The notes beneath the pieces are model-generated. The model searched no databases. It saw only the letters and a program-made list of their open reading frames with translations, and was not told where the DNA came from. Source: Scatocola faecipullorum (GTDB lineage Bacteria > Pseudomonadota > Alphaproteobacteria > RF32 > CAG-239). Taken from it: a stretch of 42,270 bases of DNA. The position numbers and the translations under genes were made by a program. Shown here piece after piece: positions 9,973 to 17,492 of the stretch; the first letter of the stretch is position 1, and each line of letters opens with the position of its first letter. The stretch lies in the NCBI GenBank assembly GCA_018714685.1, contig DVNC01000014.1:1-42270 (forward strand), in the 5' to 3' direction.

Positions 9973-10041
9973 GCGTAAAGATGTTCTTATAAAACATGTT
10001 ATAATGCTGCTGATTTCTGTTTTATATAAGAAGAAATTAGC

Positions 10042-10065
10042 AAAAGGGGCGGATAAACCGCCCCG
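10042..10065 (-). terminator. Terminator of the PhnP-like gene
   Basis: GGGGCGG and CCGCCCC form a 7-bp stem with a 5-base loop, directly after the minus-strand stop codon. Read on the minus strand it ends in TTTT. Confidence 0.75.
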
Positions 10066-10067
10066 AT

Positions 10068-10835
10068 TTACAATTTAATCTCCATACCGTCATAAGCCAA
10101 GTCAACCTGCGGCGGCAGCAGGGATTTAAAACTCTCATAATCAACTTTTGCCGAAAGATGCGTCAAAATGGTTTTTTGAGGCTGTAATTGCTCCAGATAA
10201 GGCTGTATTTTTATCCAATTGCTGTGTCCGTTGCGCACCTGCTGCATTCCGTTGTTGCATTCCAAAAGCAGCAGGTCCAGTCCATGCAGGCAGTCCAGAG
10301 CTTGTTGCGTCAGATTATCGTAGTCGGTTACCAGGGCAAAGTTTTTATAGCGAAATCCCCAGCTGTGAATCCGGTTATGCGGCAGTTCAAAACAGGTCCA
10401 GTCCATATTTTCAATCAGATTATTGCCGTTTTTTACTTCAAGCCAGCGAATACGGTCTTTACCGTTTTCCTGATAGGTTCCGAACATATACCCGTAGCAG
10501 CGTTTCAGTTCGGCCAGGGTTTCTTCCGCGGCATAGACGTTAATCTGCTTTCCGAGCAATGCAGCCGCTCTGAACAGTTCAGGTACGCCGGCGATATGGT
10601 CATAATGTCCGTGAGTTAAGAAAACGCCGTCGATGTCGGTAATATTATTGGCAAGCGTTTGCAGACGAAATTCCGGCCCCATGTCAATTAAAATTTTATG
10701 GCCGTTGTCTTCCAGATAAACCGAAAATCTGGATCGTTGGTTATACGGGTGAGTGCGGTCTTTAATTTCACCCCAGTGGTTAAAGCACATCGGCAAACCG
10801 TAAGCCGAGCCTGAACCTAAAATTTTAATAATCAT
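10068..10835 (-). CDS. PhnP-like metallo-beta-lactamase-fold hydrolase
   Basis: It is probably a zinc-dependent phosphodiesterase of the PhnP group (phosphoribosyl cyclic phosphodiesterase-like). The metal-binding motif THGHYDH (residues 74-80) is intact, and further ligands fit the His near PHNRIHSWG, the Asp in LVTDYDN and the His in LTHLSAKV. At 255 residues it is one complete domain. GGCGGGG precedes the ATG. No phosphonate genes are nearby, so the substrate is open; tRNA or nucleotide substrates are alternatives. It lies just downstream of enolase on the same strand, but a strong hairpin separates them. Confidence 0.85.
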   Translation of the reverse strand: MIIKILGSGSAYGLPMCFNHWGEIKDRTHPYNQRSRFSVYLEDNGHKILIDMGPEFRLQTLANNITDIDGVFLTHGHYDHIAGVPELFRAAALLGKQINVYAAEETLAELKRCYGYMFGTYQENGKDRIRWLEVKNGNNLIENMDWTCFELPHNRIHSWGFRYKNFALVTDYDNLTQQALDCLHGLDLLLLECNNGMQQVRNGHSNWIKIQPYLEQLQPQKTILTHLSAKVDYESFKSLLPPQVDLAYDGMEIKL

Positions 10836-10860
10836 TTCCCCGCCTTTCGCTTATATCTTA

Positions 10861-10900
10861 AAAAAAATCCCCCGTAACGGTCGCTGCGGGGGATTTTTTT
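10861..10900. terminator. Terminator of enolase
   Basis: ATCCCCCG/CGGGGGAT with flanking A and T runs forms a long stem between enolase and the PhnP-like gene. On the minus strand it ends enolase with a run of seven T. Confidence 0.88.
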
Positions 10901-10911
10901 ATAATGAAAAA

Positions 10912-12189
10912 TTACTTTTTCAAAATAGACTTACCGGCATAAACCGCCATATCGCCCAGTTCTTCTTCAATACGAATGAGCTGGTTGTATTTGGCCATAC
11001 GGTCGGTACGAGACATCGAACCAGTTTTAATCTGACCGCAGTTGGTGGCAACGGCGATATCGGCAATCGTGGTGTCTTCGGTTTCACCGGAACGGTGAGA
11101 CAAAACAGCGGTGTATTTGTTGCGCTGAGCCAAGTCAACGGCTTTCATGGTTTCGGTCAGAGAACCGATTTGGTTAACCTTAACCAGAATAGAGTTGGCT
11201 ACGCCTTTTTCAATACCCATTGCCAAGCGTTTCGGGTTGGTAACGAATAAATCGTCGCCGACCAGCTGAACTTTGTCGCCGATGGCGTCGGTCAGCATCT
11301 TCCAGCCTTCCCAGTCATCTTCGGCCATACCGTCTTCAATGGAGAAAATCGGGAAACGGTTGCAGAGGTCTTTATAGAATTCAACCATCTGAGCGTTGGT
11401 GTAAGATTTGCCTTCGCCTTTCATCTCGTATTTGCCGTTTTCATAAAATTCGGAAGAAGCGGCGTCAATAGCCAGAACAACGTCTTCGCCCGGCTTGAAA
11501 CCGGCATCTTTAATGGAGTTGACAATGAAAGTCAGAGCTTCTTCGGCAGACTGCAGATTCGGAGCGAAACCGCCTTCGTCGCCGACGTTGGTGTTGTGGC
11601 CGGCTGCTTTCAGGTTCTTTTTCAGAGTATGGAAAATTTCGGCGCCCATACGAACGGCTTCTTTGATTGAAGAAGCGGAAACCGGCATAATCATGAATTC
11701 CTGAATGTCAATCGGGTTGTCGGCATGCTGGCCGCCGTTAACGATGTTCATCATCGGAACCGGCAGAGTGCGGGCCATGGTGCCGCCCAGATAGCGGTAC
11801 AGCGGCAAGCCGGCTTCTTCGGCCTGGGCTTTGGCAACGGCCAGGGAAACGGCCAAAATGGCATTGGCGCCCAGACGGCCTTTATTTTCGGTTCCGTCCA
11901 GGTCAATCATGGCCTGGTCGATGGCAATCTGGTCTTCGGCATCCAAACCGGCCAAAGCGTCATAAATTTCTTCGTTAACATTGTTAACGGCTTTTTCAAC
12001 GCCTTTGCCGCCATAACGTTTCTTGTCGCCGTCACGCAGTTCGACAGCTTCATGAACGCCGGTAGAAGCGCCGGACGGAACGGCAGCGCGGCCGAAAGCG
12101 CCGGACTGCAGAACAACGTCGGCTTCAACGGTCGGATTGCCGCGAGAGTCCAAGATTTCTCTGGCATGAATATCAACAATAGCACTCAT
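10912..12189 (-). CDS. eno: Enolase (phosphopyruvate hydratase)
   Basis: Enolase converts 2-phosphoglycerate to phosphoenolpyruvate in glycolysis. The family start (AREILDSRGNPTVE), the glycine-rich loop (PSGASTGVHEAVELRD), the metal-binding region (FSIEDGMAEDDWEGW, LVGDDLFVTN) and the active-site segment (LSHRSGETEDTTIADI) are all intact. The 425 residues are full length. AGGAG lies at good spacing before the ATG. The only -35-like element upstream, TTGACA on the minus strand at 12256-12251, has a poorly spaced -10, so the promoter is not settled. Confidence 0.98.
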   Translation of the reverse strand: MSAIVDIHAREILDSRGNPTVEADVVLQSGAFGRAAVPSGASTGVHEAVELRDGDKKRYGGKGVEKAVNNVNEEIYDALAGLDAEDQIAIDQAMIDLDGTENKGRLGANAILAVSLAVAKAQAEEAGLPLYRYLGGTMARTLPVPMMNIVNGGQHADNPIDIQEFMIMPVSASSIKEAVRMGAEIFHTLKKNLKAAGHNTNVGDEGGFAPNLQSAEEALTFIVNSIKDAGFKPGEDVVLAIDAASSEFYENGKYEMKGEGKSYTNAQMVEFYKDLCNRFPIFSIEDGMAEDDWEGWKMLTDAIGDKVQLVGDDLFVTNPKRLAMGIEKGVANSILVKVNQIGSLTETMKAVDLAQRNKYTAVLSHRSGETEDTTIADIAVATNCGQIKTGSMSRTDRMAKYNQLIRIEEELGDMAVYAGKSILKK

Positions 12190-12240
12190 TTTTTTCTCCT
12201 AATTAATTTATAAAATGAACTGCGTATAACTTCCTGCATT

Positions 12241-12269
12241 TTGAGGCGAATGTCAAGCACAACTATACT
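12241..12269 (+). promoter_or_regulatory. Promoter reading into the eno/deaminase intergenic region
   Basis: TTGAGG and TATACT are separated by exactly 17 bases on the plus strand, giving a start near 12276. That is about 210 bases before the next start codon, which fits a small RNA or a long leader. Confidence 0.5.
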
Positions 12270-12275
12270 TATCAG

Positions 12276-12430
12276 TAAGATAAAATGCATTTTGTGCCGG
12301 GCTCGGGAGCGTCGTAAAACTATTCGGTTGCCGCAAAAATTTGCAGCCCGAAAGGCGGAATGAAAAGCTGCCGGAGGACTTGGCTTTTCGGCTTATCGTG
12401 CTGCGGCCGTTTGTCCGGGATTTTTTTATT
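12276..12430 (+). ncRNA. Candidate structured small RNA
   Basis: No plausible coding frame occupies this stretch, yet it is more G+C-rich than other gaps here. A plus-strand promoter precedes it and a seven-T run (12421-12427) ends it. The 5' segment CCGGGC can pair with GTCCGG just before the T-run, with more short pairs inside, giving a rod-like closing stem. Within it GAAAAGC and GCTTTTC form a 7-bp hairpin. I cannot match it to 6S, SRP or tmRNA signatures. It may instead be a 5' leader of the deaminase gene. Confidence 0.4.
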
Positions 12431-12484
12431 GCAAGTTAATTTTTGAACGGTTAAATTAAAAAAAACGATTGAAAGGAGCTGCCC

Positions 12485-12949
12485 ATGTTTTCGGAAAAAT
12501 GGCATAAACGTTTTATGGAAGTTGCGGAATTGGTTGCCACCTGGTCAAAAGACCCTTCAACCAAAACCGGTGCAATTGTCGTCGGCCCTGACCGTGAAAT
12601 CCGTGCCACCGGCTATAACGGCCTGGTCAGAGGCGTAGATGATAATAAGCCGGAACGGATGGAGCGCCCGACCAAATATGATTTTTTTGAACATGCCGAA
12701 CGCAATGCCATTTATAATGCCTGTCTGACCGGAACCTCGCTGAAAGGCTGCGTAATGTATGCCACTCACGCACCCTGCACCGACTGTGCCCGCGCCATTA
12801 TCCAATCGGGAATTAAAATGGTGGTAACTCACGAAGTCAAAATTGATGAAAATACTCCGCAGAATACCTGGCGCGATAAGCTTGCTTTTTCCGAGCAGAT
12901 GTTTCGCGAGGCCGGCATTGAATATTTAACGCTCCCGCGCGAAAAATAA
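12485..12949 (+). CDS. dCMP deaminase-family cytidine/deoxycytidylate deaminase
   Basis: The zinc-site motifs of the cytidine deaminase superfamily are present: HAE at residues 70-72 (catalytic Glu72) and PCTDC at 97-101. The form (KDPSTKTGAIVV, GYNGLVRG, 154 residues) fits the dCMP deaminase/ComEB group, which deaminates dCMP to dUMP for dTMP synthesis. The allosteric regions were not checked. AAGGAG lies 7 bases before the ATG. It stands alone between the candidate RNA and the response regulator. Confidence 0.88.
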   Translation: MFSEKWHKRFMEVAELVATWSKDPSTKTGAIVVGPDREIRATGYNGLVRGVDDNKPERMERPTKYDFFEHAERNAIYNACLTGTSLKGCVMYATHAPCTDCARAIIQSGIKMVVTHEVKIDENTPQNTWRDKLAFSEQMFREAGIEYLTLPREK

Positions 12950-13010
12950 TCCAGTCATCTTTAAAACCGCATATTTTGAACTATGTCACTTTTATGAGAC
13001 GCCGCACTTT

Positions 13011-13073
13011 AAAAGTTTAATAGGTCATATTATCTATAACCCAGAGATAAATTAATGACATATTAAAACTTTT
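13011..13073 (+). promoter_or_regulatory. Large dyad/hairpin upstream of the response regulator
   Basis: The left arm (13011-13028) and right arm (13055-13073) are imperfect inverted copies of about 18 bases, and an inner 6-bp stem (TTATCT/AGATAA) closes a 9-base loop. The ATG is 48 bases downstream. No T-run follows, so it is more likely an operator dyad or leader structure than a terminator. Confidence 0.55.
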
Positions 13074-13121
13074 GGTGTAAAAAACAAGCTGCCAAAGTTA
13101 GTACCATAGGAGGTTATACGT

Positions 13122-13766
13122 ATGAAAGTTCTCATAGCCGACGACCATGCCTTATTTCGTGACGGCCTTAGTCTGCGATTGGAAAAAATTGAGCCTAAGT
13201 CCGTCATTTTTCAAGCTGCTAATTTTACCCAGGCATTGAAAATTCTTGATGATGAGAAGAAAATCGATTTGGTAATTCTGGATTTGGATATGCCGGATAT
13301 GAATTGGGAAGAAGGCCTGGCCGAACTCCGTCAAAAGGCAAACGGAGCCCGCTATGTCATCGTATCTGCTTCCGAAGATCCCCGCAATATCCGCAAATCG
13401 CTGGAGCAGGGAGTTTGCGGTTATATTCCCAAACGTTCCGAACCGAAAATTCTGACCAGTGCCCTGCAGTTGATTTTAGACGGCGGAACTTATTTGCCGC
13501 CTTCCGTGCTTGAGCCAAATCCGGCTATCTCGGGGTCGGAGAAAAACAGCGCAACGGCTCCGGTTTCCAGCGGCAAAACCTTAACCAACCGTCAGCAGCA
13601 GGTTTTGGGATTGGTTGCTCAGGGAATGTCCAATAAACAGATTGCTTATGAAATGGGTGTTTCCGAAGCGACCGTTAAACTGCATATAAATGCCTTGCTT
13701 CGTTCGGTCGGTGCCACCAATCGGACACAGGCGCTGATCCGCGCCCAACAGATGGGGCTGATTTGA
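13122..13766 (+). CDS. LuxR/NarL-type response regulator
   Basis: An N-terminal receiver domain (acidic pair Asp7-Asp8, phosphoacceptor Asp54 in VILDLDMPD, conserved Lys near GYIPKRS) is followed by a linker and a C-terminal LuxR-type helix-turn-helix (about 148-212: LTNRQQQVLGLVAQGMSNKQ, then VSEATVKLHINALLRS). It should bind DNA when phosphorylated. At 214 residues it is standard. AGGAGG precedes the ATG. No histidine kinase is adjacent, so its partner is unknown. Confidence 0.93.
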   Translation: MKVLIADDHALFRDGLSLRLEKIEPKSVIFQAANFTQALKILDDEKKIDLVILDLDMPDMNWEEGLAELRQKANGARYVIVSASEDPRNIRKSLEQGVCGYIPKRSEPKILTSALQLILDGGTYLPPSVLEPNPAISGSEKNSATAPVSSGKTLTNRQQQVLGLVAQGMSNKQIAYEMGVSEATVKLHINALLRSVGATNRTQALIRAQQMGLI

Positions 13767-13789
13767 CTGCCGGAAATTTTTCAAACCGC

Positions 13790-13820
13790 AACCGTGTGTC
13801 GAACCACACGGTTTTTCTTT
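13790..13820 (+). terminator. Terminator of the response regulator
   Basis: AACCGTGTG and CACACGGTT form a perfect 9-bp stem with a 6-base loop, followed by TTTCTTT. Confidence 0.88.
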
Positions 13821-13832
13821 GCCGGAAAAATA

Positions 13833-13856
13833 ATAAAAAGCCCCTCGGGAGGGGCT
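13833..13856 (-). terminator. Terminator of lexA
   Basis: AGCCCCTC/GAGGGGCT pairs almost without a loop, and a run of T follows on the minus strand, 20 bases past the lexA stop. Confidence 0.8.
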
Positions 13857-13875
13857 GTGGAGTTAGTTGTGGTTT

Positions 13876-14532
13876 TTAATGATATTGCCGCAGCAGGCCG
13901 CTTAAAATACCTTGAATCTTAACCCGGTTGGCCGGAAGCCTGCGGGTCTGATAATCTTTGTTGCAGGGAATAAGCAGAATATCGTTTTTGTCCCGCTTAA
14001 TGACTTTAAGCGTTGCTTCGCAGTCATCTACCAGAGCAACGGCAATTTCGCCGTTGTTGGCGCTGTCCGTTTTTTTGATAATGACCGTATCACCGTCCAA
14101 AATGCCGGCTTCAATCATCGAATCCCCTTCAATGGTCAGGGCATAAAACAATCCGCGGTTAACCATTTCAAACGGAACGGAAACCTTTTCATTCTCGTCG
14201 GCAATGGCTTCAATCGGGGTTCCTGCCGCAATTTTTCCATAAAGGGGGATTTGCGCTGCTGAATTCTGTAAAGCGGTTTCCCGCTTTTTTTCTTCTTCAA
14301 TGATTGCGCTGGGCTTAAACTTGGGAAGTCTGACAACTTCCAGCGCCCGGGCGCGGTGAGGGAGCTTTTTGATAAAGTTTCTTTCTTCCAGCGCGGTAAT
14401 CAGCGCATGAATGCCGGACTTTGATTTCAGGCCGACGGCTTCTTTCATCTCTTCAAAAGAAGGAGAACAGCCGGTTTCTTTTAAAACTTTGTTGATAAAC
14501 ATCAGCAGTTTGTATTGTTTTTCGGTCAGCAT
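13876..14532 (-). CDS. lexA: LexA SOS repressor
   Basis: LexA represses DNA-damage genes and cleaves itself when RecA filaments form. The N-terminal winged helix (residues 1-66) is followed by the Ala103-Gly104 cleavage site (KIAAGTPIEA) and an S24-type latent protease with Ser138 (EGDSMIEAG) and Lys176 (ATLKVIKRD). All key residues are intact. The linker is somewhat long, giving 218 residues. AGGGGAAA precedes the ATG. Autoregulation is supported by the GTTC-N7-GTTC box upstream. Confidence 0.96.
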   Translation of the reverse strand: MLTEKQYKLLMFINKVLKETGCSPSFEEMKEAVGLKSKSGIHALITALEERNFIKKLPHRARALEVVRLPKFKPSAIIEEEKKRETALQNSAAQIPLYGKIAAGTPIEAIADENEKVSVPFEMVNRGLFYALTIEGDSMIEAGILDGDTVIIKKTDSANNGEIAVALVDDCEATLKVIKRDKNDILLIPCNKDYQTRRLPANRVKIQGILSGLLRQYH

Positions 14533-14550
14533 CCGTTTCCCCTAAAAAAA

Positions 14551-14599
14551 GTAGAACAAACAATATATTTGTTCTACTTTAGTTCTTTTTGCTTGTCAA
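14551..14599 (-). promoter_or_regulatory. lexA promoter with SOS box
   Basis: On the minus strand TTGACA (14599-14594) and TAGAAC are 17 bases apart. GTTC-N7-GTTC, the known alphaproteobacterial LexA site, lies at 14571-14585 and overlaps the spacer and -10. It is nested with a 10-bp dyad (GTAGAACAAA at 14551-14560, TTTGTTCTAC at 14568-14577). The box is about 40 bases from the start codon. Confidence 0.8.
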
Positions 14600-14605
14600 G
14601 GGTGA

Positions 14606-15874
14606 TTAACTGCGTCCGGCGCTTTTTTTGCGCTTGAGCTGACGATAGTCGATCAAATCTTTGGCCGGGGCTTTTACCTGTTTCTTCTCTTTTTTGTTGT
14701 TTGAAGCCAGTTTCCGGGCAATTTTCAATTCCTGCATGTTAAGCTCTTTCGGGGCCTTGGGCAACAGTTCCGTCAATGGTTGCAGCTTCAGCGGCTGTAT
14801 TTTTGCGGCCTGAGCGATTTTTTCGGAATTGGCGTTGCTTTTTTTCTTGACGGAATCCTTTTGCTGAGCCTGTTCTTCAAACCAGGAGCGCATGTCGCCG
14901 TGCCCGGGAACGGCCTGGGCAACCAGCGTTGCGAATTGCGCCGTTTTCCAGTCAACCGTGGTGTCGTTCAACAGCTTGATCGCTCTGGTCTGAATGCTCT
15001 TGTTGCGCGTGAGCGTTTTGATGAATTCCTCCGAGTTGAGCGAAGCTTCGTCGCCGCCGTGTGTTTCGATAAATTTGACGGCCTTGTTGGCAATAGCTGT
15101 TCTTGACGCCGGCCTTTCCACCATAATCTGATGCATCAGCGACAAAACGGCCGGATGAAGCTTGCGGACGCTGGCTTTAACGCCGGATTTGTTGATAATA
15201 TCCTGAACGGCCTTGAAATTATCCTGATTGTAAACCTCAACCATATACCATTCGAAAGCTTCGGTCATTTGATGTTCGTGTTGTCTGGCGGTTTTCTGCC
15301 AGTTGGCTTTGCCGACCCCGCCTTTTTTCAGGGACTGGTAAACCTCTTTATATTTTTCGTGATTTCCCAGCCATTTCAAAAATTTCTGAGCGTGTGCCGG
15401 GCTGATTTGGTTAATGCCGCGGTAGCCGCCTTTGTCATTCCAGGTGGCAATTGAGCTCGGGTTTTTACCGATACCGGCACCGTTGGTTTCATAAGTCGAG
15501 GCCAGCCAACAGGGAGAACCGTTGCAGACTTCGTTGTAATATTTGCCCGGGTAAGCCCGGAAAACGGCGCTGAATTCTATCGTCTTGGCGTCATTGCTTC
15601 TGTTTGGAGCCGCTGTGACTGACGCTTCGGTCGTGTCGATTTTGCGGTCTTCCGAGCGTCCTCCCGTTTCGGCCGCATGCGAATTAAGGCTTTTGCCGCT
15701 TAACAGCAAGGCCAACCCTCCGATTTTTACCGAACGGGGGATTCTGATATTTTTTGCTTTTTCGATAAGGTCAAATTCATTGGCAAACTTCCAGGCTTTC
15801 TTCAGAGACTGCGAAGTTTTTTCCAGCCAGATTTTCCACCCGGTGCGGGCGGTCGTAGTTTCTTCTTTTTTCAT
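14606..15874 (-). CDS. Putative exported lysozyme-like protein
   Basis: The 422-residue product has a basic N-terminus, then a hydrophobic segment (about 50-68, IGGLALLLSGKSLNSHAAE) that could be a late signal sequence or anchor. Residues about 115-165 contain YETNGAGIG, GGYRGINQIS and FLKWLG. This pattern resembles lysozyme-like peptidoglycan hydrolases, in which a Glu precedes a G-x-YG-x-xQ(I/L)S segment. The C-terminal 80 residues are Lys-rich. Activity on cell wall is inferred from that resemblance only. It is divergent from lysS and shares no obvious operon with lexA. CGGAG precedes the ATG. Confidence 0.5.
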   Translation of the reverse strand: MKKEETTTARTGWKIWLEKTSQSLKKAWKFANEFDLIEKAKNIRIPRSVKIGGLALLLSGKSLNSHAAETGGRSEDRKIDTTEASVTAAPNRSNDAKTIEFSAVFRAYPGKYYNEVCNGSPCWLASTYETNGAGIGKNPSSIATWNDKGGYRGINQISPAHAQKFLKWLGNHEKYKEVYQSLKKGGVGKANWQKTARQHEHQMTEAFEWYMVEVYNQDNFKAVQDIINKSGVKASVRKLHPAVLSLMHQIMVERPASRTAIANKAVKFIETHGGDEASLNSEEFIKTLTRNKSIQTRAIKLLNDTTVDWKTAQFATLVAQAVPGHGDMRSWFEEQAQQKDSVKKKSNANSEKIAQAAKIQPLKLQPLTELLPKAPKELNMQELKIARKLASNNKKEKKQVKAPAKDLIDYRQLKRKKSAGRS

Positions 15875-15948
15875 CTTTTTCTCCGTTTATTCAATAAAAT
15901 TATAGTATCCGTCACTAAAAATGTCTAGAGCAAAATCATACTTTTTTA

Positions 15949-15977
15949 TTGAAAAAAGGAATGCTTGTGTATATAGT
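15949..15977 (+). promoter_or_regulatory. Promoter of lysS
   Basis: TTGAAA-N17-TATAGT, giving a start near 15984 and a leader of about 34 bases before the lysS ATG. Confidence 0.65.
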
Positions 15978-16017
15978 GCTTGCTAGATTTTAATATAGAT
16001 GAAATGGAAATTTTAAT

Positions 16018-17490
16018 ATGAGCGAAGAGACCAATATTCACCGTGAGTCCCGCCTGGCCAAATTGCGTGCTTTGGAGGAGAGCGGTTACAATCCTTATCC
16101 TTATCGTTTTCAACCGACGGCTTTTGCGGCTGATTTGCAGGAAAAATATAAAGACCTTGAAGCCGGTACCGACACCGAAGACCGCGTAACGGTTGCCGGC
16201 CGAGCCATGGCTGTCCGCAACAGCGGCATGTTTATCGACATTAAGGATAAAAGCGGCAAAATACAGGCTTTTTGCCATAAAAACCATTTGTCTGAAGAAG
16301 AACTGGCCCGCCTGAAAAATCTGGACGTCGGCGATATCGTCGGCATCAGCGGCTATATCCGCCGCACGCCGCGCGGAGAATTGTCTATTGCCGCCGAAAA
16401 GTTTGACATCATTGCCAAGTCGTTGCAGGCGCTTCCCGAAAAGTTTCACGGCCTGACCGACGTTGAAGCCCGCTATCGTCAGCGTTATGTCGATTTTATC
16501 ATGAATGACGACAGCCGTGAAATTTTTGAAAAACGCTGCCGGATTACTTCTGCTGTCCGCCATTATTTTGAGGACAACGGTTTTCTTGAGGTTGAAACGC
16601 CGATGCTTCACCCGATTATGGGCGGCGCCAATGCCAAGCCGTTCATTACTCATCACAATACGCTGGATATGGATTTATATCTGCGCATTGCTCCGGAGCT
16701 TTATTTGAAGCGCCTGGTCGTCGGCGGATTTGACCGCGTGTTTGAAATCGGCCGAAACTTCCGCAACGAAGGCATTGACAAAAGCCATAACCCGGAATTT
16801 ACCGCGCTGGAAGCTTATCAGGCTTATGCCGATTACAACGACATGGCCGAACTGATTCCGAACCTGATTGCTTATGTTGCCAAGCAGGTTCTCGGTACTC
16901 CGGTTATTCATGTCGGCGAGCATGAAATTGACCTGAGCAAGCCATGGGTTAAAAAATCGATGATTGATTTGGTTAAGGAATATACCGGAGCTGATTTCCT
17001 GACTGCCGAAACACTGGACGACGCCAAGACTTTGGCCAAGTCGGTCGGTGTTGACGCTTCCGACTGCATTTCCTGGGGCAAGGTTATTTCCGAGGTCTTT
17101 GATGCCAAAGTTGAAGAACATCTGATTCAGCCGACCCTGGTTATGGACATGCCGCGCGATATTTCGCCGCTGGCAAAAACCCATCGCAGCAATCCCCGCC
17201 TGGTCGAACATTTTGATGCCTATATCGCAGGCATGGAAATGGGCTGTGCCTATTCCGAACTGTCTAATCCGCTGGAACAGCGCGCCCGCTTTGAAGCGCA
17301 GTGCGCCGATCGTGAAGCCGGTGATGATGAAGCTCAGATGCTGGATGAAGATTTTGTCGTCGCTTTGGAAAACGGCTTTCCTCCTTCCGGCGGTATGGGA
17401 ATGGGAATTGACCGCTTGGCTATTCTGCTGACCGGAGCTTCCACCATTCGTGATGTTATCGCTTTTCCGACCCTGCGCAAAAGAGATTAG
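16018..17490 (+). CDS. lysS: Lysyl-tRNA synthetase, class II
   Basis: It charges tRNA-Lys. The N-terminal OB-fold anticodon domain (to about 145) is followed by the class II core: motif 2 (FEIGRNFRNEG, EFTALEAYQAYADY) and motif 3 (GGMGMGIDRLAILLTG). At 490 residues it is complete. Many alphaproteobacteria use a class I LysRS instead, so the class II form is a useful lineage character. The deacetylase gene starts 2 bases after the stop, so the two are probably cotranscribed. Confidence 0.97.
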   Translation: MSEETNIHRESRLAKLRALEESGYNPYPYRFQPTAFAADLQEKYKDLEAGTDTEDRVTVAGRAMAVRNSGMFIDIKDKSGKIQAFCHKNHLSEEELARLKNLDVGDIVGISGYIRRTPRGELSIAAEKFDIIAKSLQALPEKFHGLTDVEARYRQRYVDFIMNDDSREIFEKRCRITSAVRHYFEDNGFLEVETPMLHPIMGGANAKPFITHHNTLDMDLYLRIAPELYLKRLVVGGFDRVFEIGRNFRNEGIDKSHNPEFTALEAYQAYADYNDMAELIPNLIAYVAKQVLGTPVIHVGEHEIDLSKPWVKKSMIDLVKEYTGADFLTAETLDDAKTLAKSVGVDASDCISWGKVISEVFDAKVEEHLIQPTLVMDMPRDISPLAKTHRSNPRLVEHFDAYIAGMEMGCAYSELSNPLEQRARFEAQCADREAGDDEAQMLDEDFVVALENGFPPSGGMGMGIDRLAILLTGASTIRDVIAFPTLRKRD

Positions 17491-17492
17491 CC

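Noticed and set aside
10188..10619. Two overlapping plus-strand frames across the PhnP-like gene
   Set aside because: They mirror the coding strand of an intact metallo-hydrolase with its metal-binding motif.
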